Source of the DNA: Alphaproteobacteria bacterium UBA5343
GTDB lineage: Bacteria; Pseudomonadota; Alphaproteobacteria; RF32; UBA5343
DNA: 11,253 nt
Direction of reading: 5' to 3'
NCBI GenBank assembly: GCA_002410125.1
Contig: DHQH01000071.1
Span: 1 to 11,253 of the forward strand
Below, in pieces: positions 1-6,480 of this stretch; the first letter of the stretch is position 1, and every line of letters starts with the position of its first letter. Below the pieces are notes generated by a model, which saw only the letters and a program-made list of their open reading frames with translations, had not been told where the DNA came from and did not search any database. A program made the translations under genes and the position numbers.

Positions 1-24
1 AAGTAAACAACTTTACTTTTTTTT
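1..24 (+). terminator. Weak intrinsic terminator of a gene left of the window
   Basis: The arm AAGTAAA (1-7) is complementary to TTTACTT (12-18) across a CAAC loop, and is followed by a run of T up to position 24. This is the shape of a rho-independent terminator for a plus-strand gene whose end lies outside the window. The stem has only one G-C pair as seen here, but it may extend to the left of base 1. Confidence 0.4.
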
Positions 25-91
25 CTGCAAAGTCTTTGTAATATCTTAATAAGCAAGGGAAGTAATAACGACCAATGCAAATTTAGATACC

Positions 92-137
92 TAAGAGATT
101 TTACAAGTCAGTAAATGACTTGAGCAAAATATTCGCA
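92..137 (+). repeat. Dispersed intergenic repeat, copy A
   Basis: The element starts with taagagatttt (92-102) and ends with a 26-base block (112-137, beginning taaatgactt and ending attcgca) that recurs exactly at 5323-5348; the 11-base start recurs at 5292-5302. In this copy the 9 bases between the two blocks make a perfect 7-bp hairpin, CAAGTCA (104-110) with TGACTTG (116-122), flanked by ATTTT/AAAAT arms. It lies just beyond the 3' end of ettA. It has no T-run on either strand, so it is not an ordinary terminator. It has no coding capacity. Confidence 0.75.
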
Positions 138-166
138 GTCAACGACAAAATAGACCATAGAATAGC

Positions 167-1840
167 TTAAATTGGTTTATAACGAATCCTATGCGGATTA
201 CACGCATCCTCACCCAATCGTCTCTTTTTATCTTTCTCATATTCTTCAAAGTTACCTTCAAACCAAACTACTTGACTATCACCTTCATAAGCTAAAATAT
301 GAGTTGCAAGTCTATCTAAGAACCATCTATCATGCGATGTTACAAATACACATCCTGGATATTCTAAAATACCTTCTTCTAGTGATCTTAATGTATCAAC
401 ATCTAAATCATTTGTTGGCTCATCTAGAAGAATAACATTTGCACCTTTTTTAAGCATTTTTGCAAGATGTACACGGTTTCTCTCACCACCAGAAAGAGTT
501 CCAACTTTCTTTTGTTGGTCTCCACCTCTAAAGTTAAATTGTCCAACATAAGCACGACTTGGCATTGTCCTTTTACCTAGCTGCACCATATCAAGACCAT
601 CAGAAATTTCTTCCCACACATTTTTATTTCCATCCAAATCATCTCTTGATTGGTCAACATACCCAAGGGTTACATTATCACCTACTCTAAAGTCACCACT
701 ATCAGGTTTTTCTTGCCCTGTAATCATTCTAAACAATGTTGTTTTACCTGCACCATTTGGACCAATAATACCAACGATAGCTCCTTTTGGAACATCAAAA
801 GATAAATTATCAATCAGTAATCTATCACCATAACCTTTAGAAATTCCATGAGCTTGCACTACGATATCGCTTAATTTTTCACCCATTGGAATATTAATTG
901 TAGCTGATGATATTTTATCTTTTCCGGATTGCGATAATAATTCTTCATAAGCAGATACACGGGCTTTAGATTTTGCTTGTCTTCCTTTTGGATTTTTTCT
1001 AATCCATTCTAATTCACGAGAAAGTGTGGTTTGACGATTACCTTCATCTCTTTGCTCTTGTTCTATTCTTTTTTGTTTTTGCTCTAACCATGCAGAATAA
1101 TTACCTTCATAAGGAATACCTTGCCCACGATCTAGCTCCAAAATCCAACCAGTCACATTATCCAAAAAATATCTATCATGAGTTACCATCACCACAGTTC
1201 CAGAATATTCTTTTAAATGTGTTTCAAGCCATGCAACAGATTCCGCATCCAAATGGTTGGTAGGTTCATCAAGTAATAACATATCAGGTTTTTGTAGAAG
1301 CAAACGACAAAGAGCAACCCTTCTTTTCTCACCACCAGATAATTTTGTAACATCAGCATCAGCTGGTGGACATCTAAGAGCATCCATTGCCATTTCAACT
1401 TTTCTCTCAAAGTCCCAACCATCAATCGCATCAATTTTTTCTTGAAGTTCTGCTTGCTCTGCGATTAGATTATTCATCTCATCATCAGATAACTCTTCCA
1501 TAAATTTGGCACTAACTTCTTCAAAACGAGTAAGCAAAGACTTAACCTCACCAACTCCATCCATCACATTTTCCATAACATTTTTGTTTGGATCAAGTTG
1601 TGGCTCTTGTTCTAAATAACCAATTTTAACACCATCAGCAGCCCATGCTTCACCATTATATTCTTTTTCAATGCCTGCCATAATTTTAAGTAATGTTGAT
1701 TTACCAGCACCATTATTACCTAACACCCCAATCTTAGCTCCAGGGAAAAATGACAAAGTAATCCCTTTAAAAAGCTCTTTTCCACCTTGAAATTTTTTAG
1801 ATAAATCTTTCATTACATATACATATTGATAAGAAGCCAT
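167..1840 (-). CDS. ettA: EttA, energy-dependent translational throttle A (ABC-F ATPase)
   Basis: This is a cytoplasmic ABC-F protein that, from the known family, binds the ribosomal E site and gates entry into the elongation cycle according to the ATP/ADP ratio. It is 557 residues, against about 555 for the family. Two ATPase domains are visible: Walker A GNNGAGKS (41-48), signature LSGGE (167-171) and LLLDEPTNHLD (188-198) in the first; GPNGAGKT (360-367), LSGGE (449-453) and LLDEPTNDLD (471-480) in the second. The segment around 95-135 matches the EttA arm, and the basic, Lys/Arg/Gln-rich stretch at 250-310 is the interdomain linker. The phrase SFFPGAKIGVLG near the N-terminus is characteristic of EttA rather than of Uup or other ABC-F members. 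The start is supported by GGAG (1850-1853 on the complement) 9 bases upstream; the stop is TAA. There are no membrane segments, so it is not a transporter. It is divergent from the MATE gene. Confidence 0.96.
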   Translation of the reverse strand: MASYQYVYVMKDLSKKFQGGKELFKGITLSFFPGAKIGVLGNNGAGKSTLLKIMAGIEKEYNGEAWAADGVKIGYLEQEPQLDPNKNVMENVMDGVGEVKSLLTRFEEVSAKFMEELSDDEMNNLIAEQAELQEKIDAIDGWDFERKVEMAMDALRCPPADADVTKLSGGEKRRVALCRLLLQKPDMLLLDEPTNHLDAESVAWLETHLKEYSGTVVMVTHDRYFLDNVTGWILELDRGQGIPYEGNYSAWLEQKQKRIEQEQRDEGNRQTTLSRELEWIRKNPKGRQAKSKARVSAYEELLSQSGKDKISSATINIPMGEKLSDIVVQAHGISKGYGDRLLIDNLSFDVPKGAIVGIIGPNGAGKTTLFRMITGQEKPDSGDFRVGDNVTLGYVDQSRDDLDGNKNVWEEISDGLDMVQLGKRTMPSRAYVGQFNFRGGDQQKKVGTLSGGERNRVHLAKMLKKGANVILLDEPTNDLDVDTLRSLEEGILEYPGCVFVTSHDRWFLDRLATHILAYEGDSQVVWFEGNFEEYEKDKKRRLGEDACNPHRIRYKPI

Positions 1841-1860
1841 AAATTAATTCTCCACATAAC

Positions 1861-1888
1861 TTGATAATCTTTTTTTAATTACCCGCAA
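1861..1888 (-). promoter_or_regulatory. Candidate ettA promoter
   Basis: Read on the minus strand, TTGCGG (complement of 1883-1888), a 16-base spacer and TATCAA (complement of 1861-1866) give a modest sigma-70 match about 20 bases upstream of the ettA start. It is placed by consensus only; each box matches 4 of 6 bases. Confidence 0.3.
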
Positions 1889-1890
1889 GA

Positions 1891-1896
1891 TATAAT
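1891..1896 (+). promoter_or_regulatory. Candidate -10 box for the MATE gene
   Basis: A perfect TATAAT lies 35 bases upstream of the MATE start codon in the 91-base divergent spacer. The matching -35 position holds only a T-rich stretch, so the promoter is uncertain. It would overlap the candidate ettA promoter region back to back. Confidence 0.35.
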
Positions 1897-1931
1897 AAAA
1901 AATACAAAATAACAAGCAGGAATTTTTAGAA

Positions 1932-3338
1932 TTGTTTTCAATAAAAAAACTATGTATTAGAGATAATTTTATAAAAATACTAAAACTATCCATCCCATTA
2001 ATATTAACTGGTGCTAGCCTAGAACTAATGGGTATTACTGATAGTATTATGTTAGGTCGATTTGATACAAAAGAGCTTGCTTATTACACTCTCTCAAATT
2101 CTATATTTTATTTAATATTAGAAATATGCTTAGGATTATTACTAGGAACTCTAATCCTATCTTCTGAAGCATTTGGTAAGAAAAAATTCTCAAAATGTGG
2201 ATGTATACTCAAAAGATCTATCCCTTATGCCATTTTCATATCCTTAATATCAATTATAATCTGCTCACAGGGAACATATATTTTTGGATTAACAAAACAA
2301 ACATATTTAGTCGCTAAAAAAAGTGGAGAAATATTATCAATAATGGGACTAATTACCCCTGCTATGTTAATTTATGGATGTTATATATATTTCCTAGACA
2401 GTATTGAACAAGTAAAAATCCCAATGATAATATCATTTATCACCAACATATTAAACATAATTTGCAACTGGATATTTATCTATGGAGCTTTTGGATTTGA
2501 ACCTATGGGAGCAATAGGCTGTGCTATTAGTACATTAATCAGTTCTTATTTATCTCTGATCATAATAATCACCCATTCTAAACAAAATAAACACATCCTC
2601 AAATTCATCCGAAAAGCAAAAATAAATAATAAAGACATGAAAAGACAAAAAGAACTAGGCTATGCTGCTGGAATATCAATGGGCTTAGAAGAAACAAGCA
2701 TTACTTTATTATTTATAATAATAGGTTGGATTGGTACAAATGAGCTATCTATTTTTGGAATTTATTATACCATCATATGTATTCTATTCATGATGAGTAG
2801 AGGTATAGGTCAAGCTGCCGCTATTATGATAGGAGCCTATCATGGCAAAAAAAACTATCATGCAAGTTTTATGTCTGGAACTAACAGTCTTGTCATAAGC
2901 ATAATAATCAACCTCCTATTCATCATAATCATCTATCAATTTTCACACCATATCTATGGATTTTATACCACAGATAAAATAATATATAATACATTAATAT
3001 CACTCACCCCTATTTTCCTATGTGGTTTGCTGTTTGATTCCATACAAACAACTCTAGCAAATATTCTAAGAGGCAGAGGAGAAACTTGGTTTTTATCATA
3101 TATCCAATTTGGCATAAGTAATTTCATAATGCTACCTACAGCATATATTCTAGCCATTAGCTATCACTTAGGATTAAAAGGTATTTTAATATCATATGCT
3201 ATAACAACTACTATGTTATTTTGTGCTCAAATAACAAGGTTTATATATCTTCATAAAAAAGATATAAATAACTCTATATTAAGAAGGATATTATATAGAC
3301 TCAAAATCCATAACAAGTTTTACTCCTTTACAAAATAG
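1932..3338 (+). CDS. MATE family efflux transporter (NorM/DinF-like)
   Basis: This is a 468-residue inner-membrane protein with about 12 hydrophobic segments, the usual size and topology of the multidrug and toxin extrusion family, which exports cationic drugs or metabolites using a Na+ or H+ gradient. Family-like features are the N-terminal stretch with MGITDSIMLGRF (33-44), the charged first cytoplasmic loop SSEAFGKKKF (77-86), and ILRGRGETW in the second half, the counterpart of the usual LRG.GDT motif. The start is TTG: AGGAA (1918-1922) lies 9 bases upstream, while the first in-frame ATG (residue 33) would remove the first membrane helix. The stop is TAG. It heads a same-strand group with an unknown gene (53 bases downstream) and a broken EamA transporter. 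The substrate cannot be told from sequence. A polysaccharide flippase of the MVF/MOP superfamily is the main alternative, but the motifs favour MATE. Confidence 0.9.
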   Translation: MFSIKKLCIRDNFIKILKLSIPLILTGASLELMGITDSIMLGRFDTKELAYYTLSNSIFYLILEICLGLLLGTLILSSEAFGKKKFSKCGCILKRSIPYAIFISLISIIICSQGTYIFGLTKQTYLVAKKSGEILSIMGLITPAMLIYGCYIYFLDSIEQVKIPMIISFITNILNIICNWIFIYGAFGFEPMGAIGCAISTLISSYLSLIIIITHSKQNKHILKFIRKAKINNKDMKRQKELGYAAGISMGLEETSITLLFIIIGWIGTNELSIFGIYYTIICILFMMSRGIGQAAAIMIGAYHGKKNYHASFMSGTNSLVISIIINLLFIIIIYQFSHHIYGFYTTDKIIYNTLISLTPIFLCGLLFDSIQTTLANILRGRGETWFLSYIQFGISNFIMLPTAYILAISYHLGLKGILISYAITTTMLFCAQITRFIYLHKKDINNSILRRILYRLKIHNKFYSFTK

Positions 3339-3391
3339 GTAAAAAATGTTCTAATTACATATTATTTACTGAGTTTATGGAGTATTTCATA

Positions 3392-4069
3392 ATGAATGTT
3401 GAACAAGCAATAATACATTCCCTATCCCAAGGTTCTAGAAAAATATCAATACATGACTGCGATTCACCACCTAGAAACCTTGAACAAGAATATAATATCA
3501 CAGGTATATCTCAAACATATAAAGGACCAGACAATCAACCTCTAGACCATAAATATGAAATTAATTTTTTTAATAAATATATGCCTTATTACTCAGCTCT
3601 AGCGAATAATTTTGAAAGATTCAGTAAAGACTACCGAGCCCAACAAACCCTGAAAAAACACCTATCAAACAGCAATATTCACCAAGAACTAAATACAGAA
3701 TTTAAAGCATTAGCAAAAACCAATCCAGAAATCAAAGAACTCTTTGATGAAAAAGATTTTATAAAAACTTATAACATCATCCATGGTATGTGCTCTGGAT
3801 TTAATATAGATGACATCAATTTCTATATAAATGCAAGCAAAGAAGAAAAAGCTGAAAGTGCCATAAAAAAAGAAATTATAAAAAAGAGTACTAGTATAAA
3901 AATGAACTGGATACCAGCCCCTAACACATTAATAGAGATAGTAGAAAAAACAGGAACAAAAGAAAAATTAGAAGCCTACCAAACAGCTCAAAGGGTATCC
4001 AGACTACCAACCTCAAATTTATCTATTGAAGAAGAAATAGCTCTTAAATATGGATATGGACGAGCATAA
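3392..4069 (+). CDS. Unrecognised soluble protein between two transporters
   Basis: I do not recognise this protein. It is predicted to be 225 residues, soluble, rich in Lys, Glu and Asn, mostly helical by composition, and has no signal peptide or membrane segment. An N-terminal patch (HDCDSPPRNLEQEY) is followed by a central Phe/Tyr-rich region (NFFNKYMPYYSALANNF) and a charged C-terminal half. An earlier in-frame ATG exists at 3377, but I chose the ATG at 3392. GGAG at 3379-3382 sits 9 bases before 3392, and no comparable site precedes 3377; that GGAG also overlaps the 3377 codon itself. The gene ends in TAA only 3 bases before the EamA start, so the two are almost certainly co-transcribed and perhaps translationally coupled. 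Codon use is AT-rich like its neighbours and gives no sign of recent transfer. The function is unknown. Confidence 0.75.
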   Translation: MNVEQAIIHSLSQGSRKISIHDCDSPPRNLEQEYNITGISQTYKGPDNQPLDHKYEINFFNKYMPYYSALANNFERFSKDYRAQQTLKKHLSNSNIHQELNTEFKALAKTNPEIKELFDEKDFIKTYNIIHGMCSGFNIDDINFYINASKEEKAESAIKKEIIKKSTSIKMNWIPAPNTLIEIVEKTGTKEKLEAYQTAQRVSRLPTSNLSIEEEIALKYGYGRA

Positions 4070-4072
4070 CTT

Positions 4073-4969
4073 ATGACTAAAACATCATCTTATCTAACTC
4101 TAACTATTTCCGCTATAATGTTTAGCGGAATAGTTTTTGGTGCAAAATTATTTGAACTTATGGGGCTTTCATTTTTAGAACTATCCCTGATACCTTGTAT
4201 TATCGTTTCAATTTGGCTCTTTATTCTAAACAAAGGAAAAATAAACAACATCTCTAAACTAGGTATAAAATGGATATTTTATTACATAGTTATCACTCTT
4301 TTAATGACTGCTACATCTTTCATACCCCTATTTTTAGGAACCTCCGTAAGTCTTATCTTGCTACTAATGTATACCCAACCCCTATAGACCATATTAATCT
4401 CCAGATTCATGTTAAAAAGAAAGTTACAAACTTACGAAACATTCATCTCAATCCTCATTATATCAGGAGCTTACACATTAATTGGCTTCGGAGATATTAC
4501 AGGCTCCACATTAGGAGTAATATTAGCCCTAATAAGTGGTATTTTAGTATCTTGTGAAGTCTTTACTGTTGAAAAATTATCTATAAATAAAGTCCCTGCC
4601 AATAAAACCTATTTTTGGTGTTTTTTCATAAGTGCTATATTCTTCACATGCCTTATTCCATTTTCATCTAACAACCCATCAGATATATTAAGTTTTAACA
4701 TTTCTAACTTTATGAAATCAGATGTCTTAATCTATATGACAATCTATGCTATTGGCTTTTATTGGCTGGCAAATTTCTTGATGTATAAAGGTTTTGAGAG
4801 AGTTCCAGCCCTTCACGGTGGACTTATTTTATTACTCGAACCATTATTCGCTGTAATCTTAGACACTACCATATTAAAAACCGAACTGACTTATAATATG
4901 ATAATCGGTGGGAGCTTAATCTTATTAGGTAATATTATACTGATAGCACAGGCTTCAAAAGAAAATTAA
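4073..4969 (+). pseudogene. EamA/DMT-family transporter interrupted by in-frame TAG
   Basis: The frame from ATG 4073 to TAA 4967-4969 encodes about 298 residues, the normal length of a 10-helix drug/metabolite transporter with two EamA repeats. It is cut at codon 105 by TAG (4385-4387), with no frameshift: the same frame continues immediately. The residues before the stop (LLLMYTQPL) and after it (TILISRFMLK) match the usual EamA segment YT.PLWT.L..R, so the TAG stands where a Trp is conserved (TGG to TAG, one G-to-A change). The second repeat is intact, including LLLEPLFAVILD near the C-terminus. TAG is a genuine stop elsewhere in this window (MATE, rpoD, the 6481 gene), so recoding is unlikely. 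Restart at ATG 4409 would lack the first helices and has no clear ribosome site. The gene begins 3 bases after its upstream neighbour. Confidence 0.85.
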
Positions 4970-4995
4970 AAATATCTCATAGAGCCTATATTTTT
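4970..4995 (+). terminator. Possible weak terminator after the EamA gene
   Basis: AAATAT (4970-4975) and CTC (4976-4978) pair with GAG (4982-4984) and ATATTT (4988-4993), with a CCT bulge and an ATA loop, followed by T residues up to 4995. It begins directly after the TAA of the transporter. The bulge and low GC make it weak. Confidence 0.35.
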
Positions 4996-4997
4996 GC

Positions 4998-5026
4998 TTG
5001 ACTGATAGAAGATTTTATCATATTTT
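4998..5026 (+). promoter_or_regulatory. tRNA gene promoter
   Basis: TTGACT (4998-5003), a 17-base spacer and TATTTT (5021-5026) form a good sigma-70 promoter. Initiation would be near 5033, leaving a leader of about 36 bases before the tRNA. Confidence 0.6.
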
Positions 5027-5041
5027 CATCAGCAACAACTT

Positions 5042-5065
5042 GATATTTTCAAGATTGAAAATATC
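5042..5065 (+). repeat. Perfect 10-bp hairpin in the tRNA leader
   Basis: GATATTTTCA (5042-5051) and TGAAAATATC (5056-5065) are exact inverted repeats around an AGAT loop. The hairpin ends 3 bases before the mature 5' end of the tRNA, inside the expected precursor leader. It has no T-run, so it is not a terminator. A role in RNase P or endonuclease processing of the leader is possible but inferred. Confidence 0.6.
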
Positions 5066-5068
5066 CTT

Positions 5069-5145
5069 GGGTCCTTAGCTCAGTTGGTTAGAGCAGGCCG
5101 CTCATAACGGTCTGGTCGCAAGTTCGAGTCTTGCAGGACCCACCA
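5069..5145 (+). tRNA. tRNA with CAT anticodon, probably tRNA-Ile2 (lysidine type), else elongator Met
   Basis: All four arms fold over 77 bases: acceptor GGGTCCT/AGGACCC, D stem GCTC/GAGC, anticodon stem GGCCG/CGGTC (one G-T pair) with loop CTCATAA, T stem GCAAG/CTTGC with loop TTCGAGT, discriminator A, and CCA encoded at 5143-5145. The anticodon is CAT (5103-5105). It is not the initiator: the first acceptor pair is G-C and the anticodon stem lacks the three consecutive G-C pairs of initiators. The D arm and the variable region TGGTC with the following G-C-rich T stem recall Ile2 tRNAs whose C34 is changed to lysidine by TilS so that they read AUA. Elongator tRNA-Met cannot be excluded by eye. 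It is a single gene with its own promoter and terminator. Confidence 0.93.
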
Positions 5146-5147
5146 TT

Positions 5148-5182
5148 AAAAAGCTAGCATAATTTTTATGCTAGCTTTTTTT
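5148..5182 (+). terminator. Strong intrinsic terminator of the tRNA gene
   Basis: A 15-base arm (5148-5162, containing GCTAGCATAA) pairs perfectly with 5166-5180 (TTATGCTAGC plus T's) around a TTT loop and runs on into T's to 5182. It starts 3 bases after the CCA end. Confidence 0.9.
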
Positions 5183-5221
5183 ATTTTATAAGATAAACTA
5201 AATAAAATAATAAATTTTACA

Positions 5222-5271
5222 ATCTGATGGATTTCAGATAGAGATAAGAAATGATAATATTAGCTTATCAT
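5222..5271. other. Cluster of short inverted repeats upstream of the phosphoesterase gene
   Basis: Between the tRNA terminator and the metallophosphoesterase gene lie ATCTGA/TCAGAT (5222-5227 with 5234-5239) and ATGATAA/TTATCAT (5251-5257 with 5265-5271, 7-base spacer). GATAAG/CTTATC (5243-5248 with 5264-5269) overlaps the second and would exclude it. The 7-bp pair could be an operator or an RNA hairpin. I see no matching promoter, and the AT-rich composition makes chance palindromes common. Confidence 0.3.
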
Positions 5272-5291
5272 ATTAGATAGATAATAAGAAT

Positions 5292-5348
5292 TAAGAGATT
5301 TTGCGATTGATTTTAGAAATACTAAATGACTTGAGCAAAATATTCGCA
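5292..5348 (+). repeat. Dispersed intergenic repeat, copy B
   Basis: It carries the same 11-base start (5292-5302) and the same 26-base end (5323-5348) as copy A at 92-137, in the same orientation, but with a different 20-base middle in place of 9. Here pairing is between TTTGCGA (5300-5306) and TCGCAAA (5344-5350), which copy A cannot form. It ends 46 bases before the phosphoesterase start codon. Confidence 0.75.
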
Positions 5349-5394
5349 AATTCTGTATTAGGTATCAATAGTATGAGCTAAGATAGGAGTAAGT

Positions 5395-5901
5395 ATGAAA
5401 ATAGGCATAATCTCAGACATACACGACTACCATAAAGAATTAGAAACCACATTAAACATCTTAAAAGAACAACAGATTGAAGAAATTATCTGCTGTGGAG
5501 ATTGAGGATCTCCTGTATCTGTAAAATTGATAATACAAAATTTCTCAGGAAAAATCAGAACAATATTAGGCAATAATGATGCGGAAATTATTACTTTTAC
5601 CAAAATGACACTTGATAATTCCAATAACTTCGAGATGGATTTAGACAATAAAGGAATGTTTGCTGACTTTGAAATTGATGGAATAAAAATCTGCATCACT
5701 CACTATCCAAAACTTGGCACATTACTAGCAAAATCAGATGAATTTGATTTCGTATTTTATGGTCATACCCATATAGCAAAAACAGAACTTATCAACAACA
5801 CTAAATTAATAAACCCAGGCTCAATCATACCTGAAAATAAGATTGTCAGCTTTGCTATCTTAGATACCCAAACCAAAGAAGTAGAAACAATCACATTTTA
5901 A
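5395..5901 (+). pseudogene. YfcE/MJ0936-type metallophosphoesterase interrupted by in-frame TGA
   Basis: The frame from ATG 5395 (AGGAG at 5385-5389, 5-base spacing) to TAA 5899-5901 encodes 168 residues, typical of small calcineurin-like phosphodiesterases. All metal-binding motifs are present: D8 and H10 in SDIH, D36 in CGD, GNND (59-62), H103 in THYP and GHTH (123-126) with H124 and H126. Codon 37 is TGA (5503-5505), directly after the ligand D36; the same frame resumes at once with GSP. The family usually has a hydrophobic residue there (GDLxSP type), so one base change from TTA (Leu) or TGG (Trp) would explain it. Restart downstream would lose D8, H10 and D36 and so the active site. The strong ribosome site suggests recent loss, or readthrough. 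HEPN-protein translation starts 20 bases after the stop, so the two probably share a transcript. Confidence 0.85.
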
Positions 5902-5921
5902 TATGAAAGCTATAGTTACTT

Positions 5922-6374
5922 ATGGAATATAACAAAAGAAATTTAATAAAAGATTTTTTTACAAGAACATATAAAAATCTAGAAACTTATAAAAAGAACC
6001 ATAGCAGAGAACCCGATAAATATGAATACGAAATAACTATGACTATTAATTCTCTATTAGGTTTACTTGTATTTGCCAAAGAATATGATTCCATAAACTA
6101 TGACAATATCAACATAGATCACATTATAAAAAAAGCTAAATATGCAAACAAAAGCAATGAAAAAACAGTAAAAGATTTTTTTAGACACATGAGAAATTCT
6201 ATTGCCCACGGTAGATGTCTCGAAGGTTTTGATGTTGATAATACAACACATAACATAAAAAAACTAAAATTTTTAGATTACAATAACAAAGATAAAACAT
6301 TTGAAGTTTACCTAACTATTAGTGATATGAATAAAATAATCAAAGAATTAAAAAATAACATCACCACTTCTTAA
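5922..6374 (+). CDS. HEPN-domain protein, predicted RNase
   Basis: This is a 150-residue soluble helical protein. RNSIAH at 91-96 is the RX4H (RN...H) catalytic motif of HEPN domains, lying in RHMRNSIAHGR near the start of the last helices. The earlier stretch TINSLLGLLVFAKE (41-54) resembles the stand-alone HEPN family named after plasmid protein pEK499_p136, recalled from memory. HEPN proteins are usually metal-independent RNases in toxin-antitoxin, abortive infection or CRISPR contexts, acting as dimers; some lack activity. Here Arg and His are both kept, so cleavage is plausible. No nucleotidyltransferase (MNT) antitoxin or other known partner is adjacent: upstream is the broken phosphoesterase (20 bases), downstream an unknown gene with its own promoter. 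No good ribosome site precedes the ATG, so translation may be coupled or weak. The stop is TAA. Confidence 0.8.
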   Translation: MEYNKRNLIKDFFTRTYKNLETYKKNHSREPDKYEYEITMTINSLLGLLVFAKEYDSINYDNINIDHIIKKAKYANKSNEKTVKDFFRHMRNSIAHGRCLEGFDVDNTTHNIKKLKFLDYNNKDKTFEVYLTISDMNKIIKELKNNITTS

Positions 6375-6387
6375 TAAGAATCTAATA

Positions 6388-6412
6388 TGATTTGAGGAAA
6401 AAGACGAAGATT
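6388..6412 (+). repeat. 25-base repeat related to the end of the 7068-7171 element
   Basis: Shortly after the HEPN stop codon, 6388-6412 matches 7157-7181 at 21 of 25 positions: TGATTT, a variable 5-base stretch, then the exact 14-base AAAAGACGAAGATT. It looks like a solitary 3' end of the same intergenic repeat family. Confidence 0.65.
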
Positions 6413-6417
6413 ACTAT

Positions 6418-6446
6418 TTGACTTCTATACACTACCCCTCTACTAT
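6418..6446 (+). promoter_or_regulatory. Promoter of the 6481 gene
   Basis: TTGACT (6418-6423), a 17-base spacer and TACTAT (6441-6446) fit sigma-70; initiation would be near 6452. It separates this gene from the HEPN gene upstream. Confidence 0.5.
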
Positions 6447-6480
6447 ACCCCCTTAAATACAAAAATTAAAATCTACAATT

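Noticed and set aside
172..435. Plus-strand frames opposite ettA and dnaG
   Set aside because: They are antisense shadows of conserved genes, with no plausible protein features or start signals.
5331..5359. TTGAGC-17-TGTATT as a promoter for the phosphoesterase gene
   Set aside because: TTGAGC belongs to the dispersed repeat, and in the other copy no -10-like sequence follows at the right distance, so the match is probably incidental.
5503..5505. Genetic code 4 (TGA read as Trp)
   Set aside because: Trp codons I checked in MATE, EamA, RpoD, the 3392 gene and the 6481 gene are all TGG, and dnaG ends at TGA at a sensible C-terminus. One TGA in one gene does not support reassignment.
5503..5560. 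Selenocysteine at the phosphoesterase TGA
   Set aside because: I see no stable SECIS-like hairpin just downstream, and no metallophosphoesterase of this type is known to me to use selenocysteine after the metal-ligand Asp.
5903..5932. Nine-codon ORF overlapping the HEPN start
   Set aside because: It has no ribosome site and a short AT-rich ORF of this size is expected by chance; translational coupling through it is only a guess.
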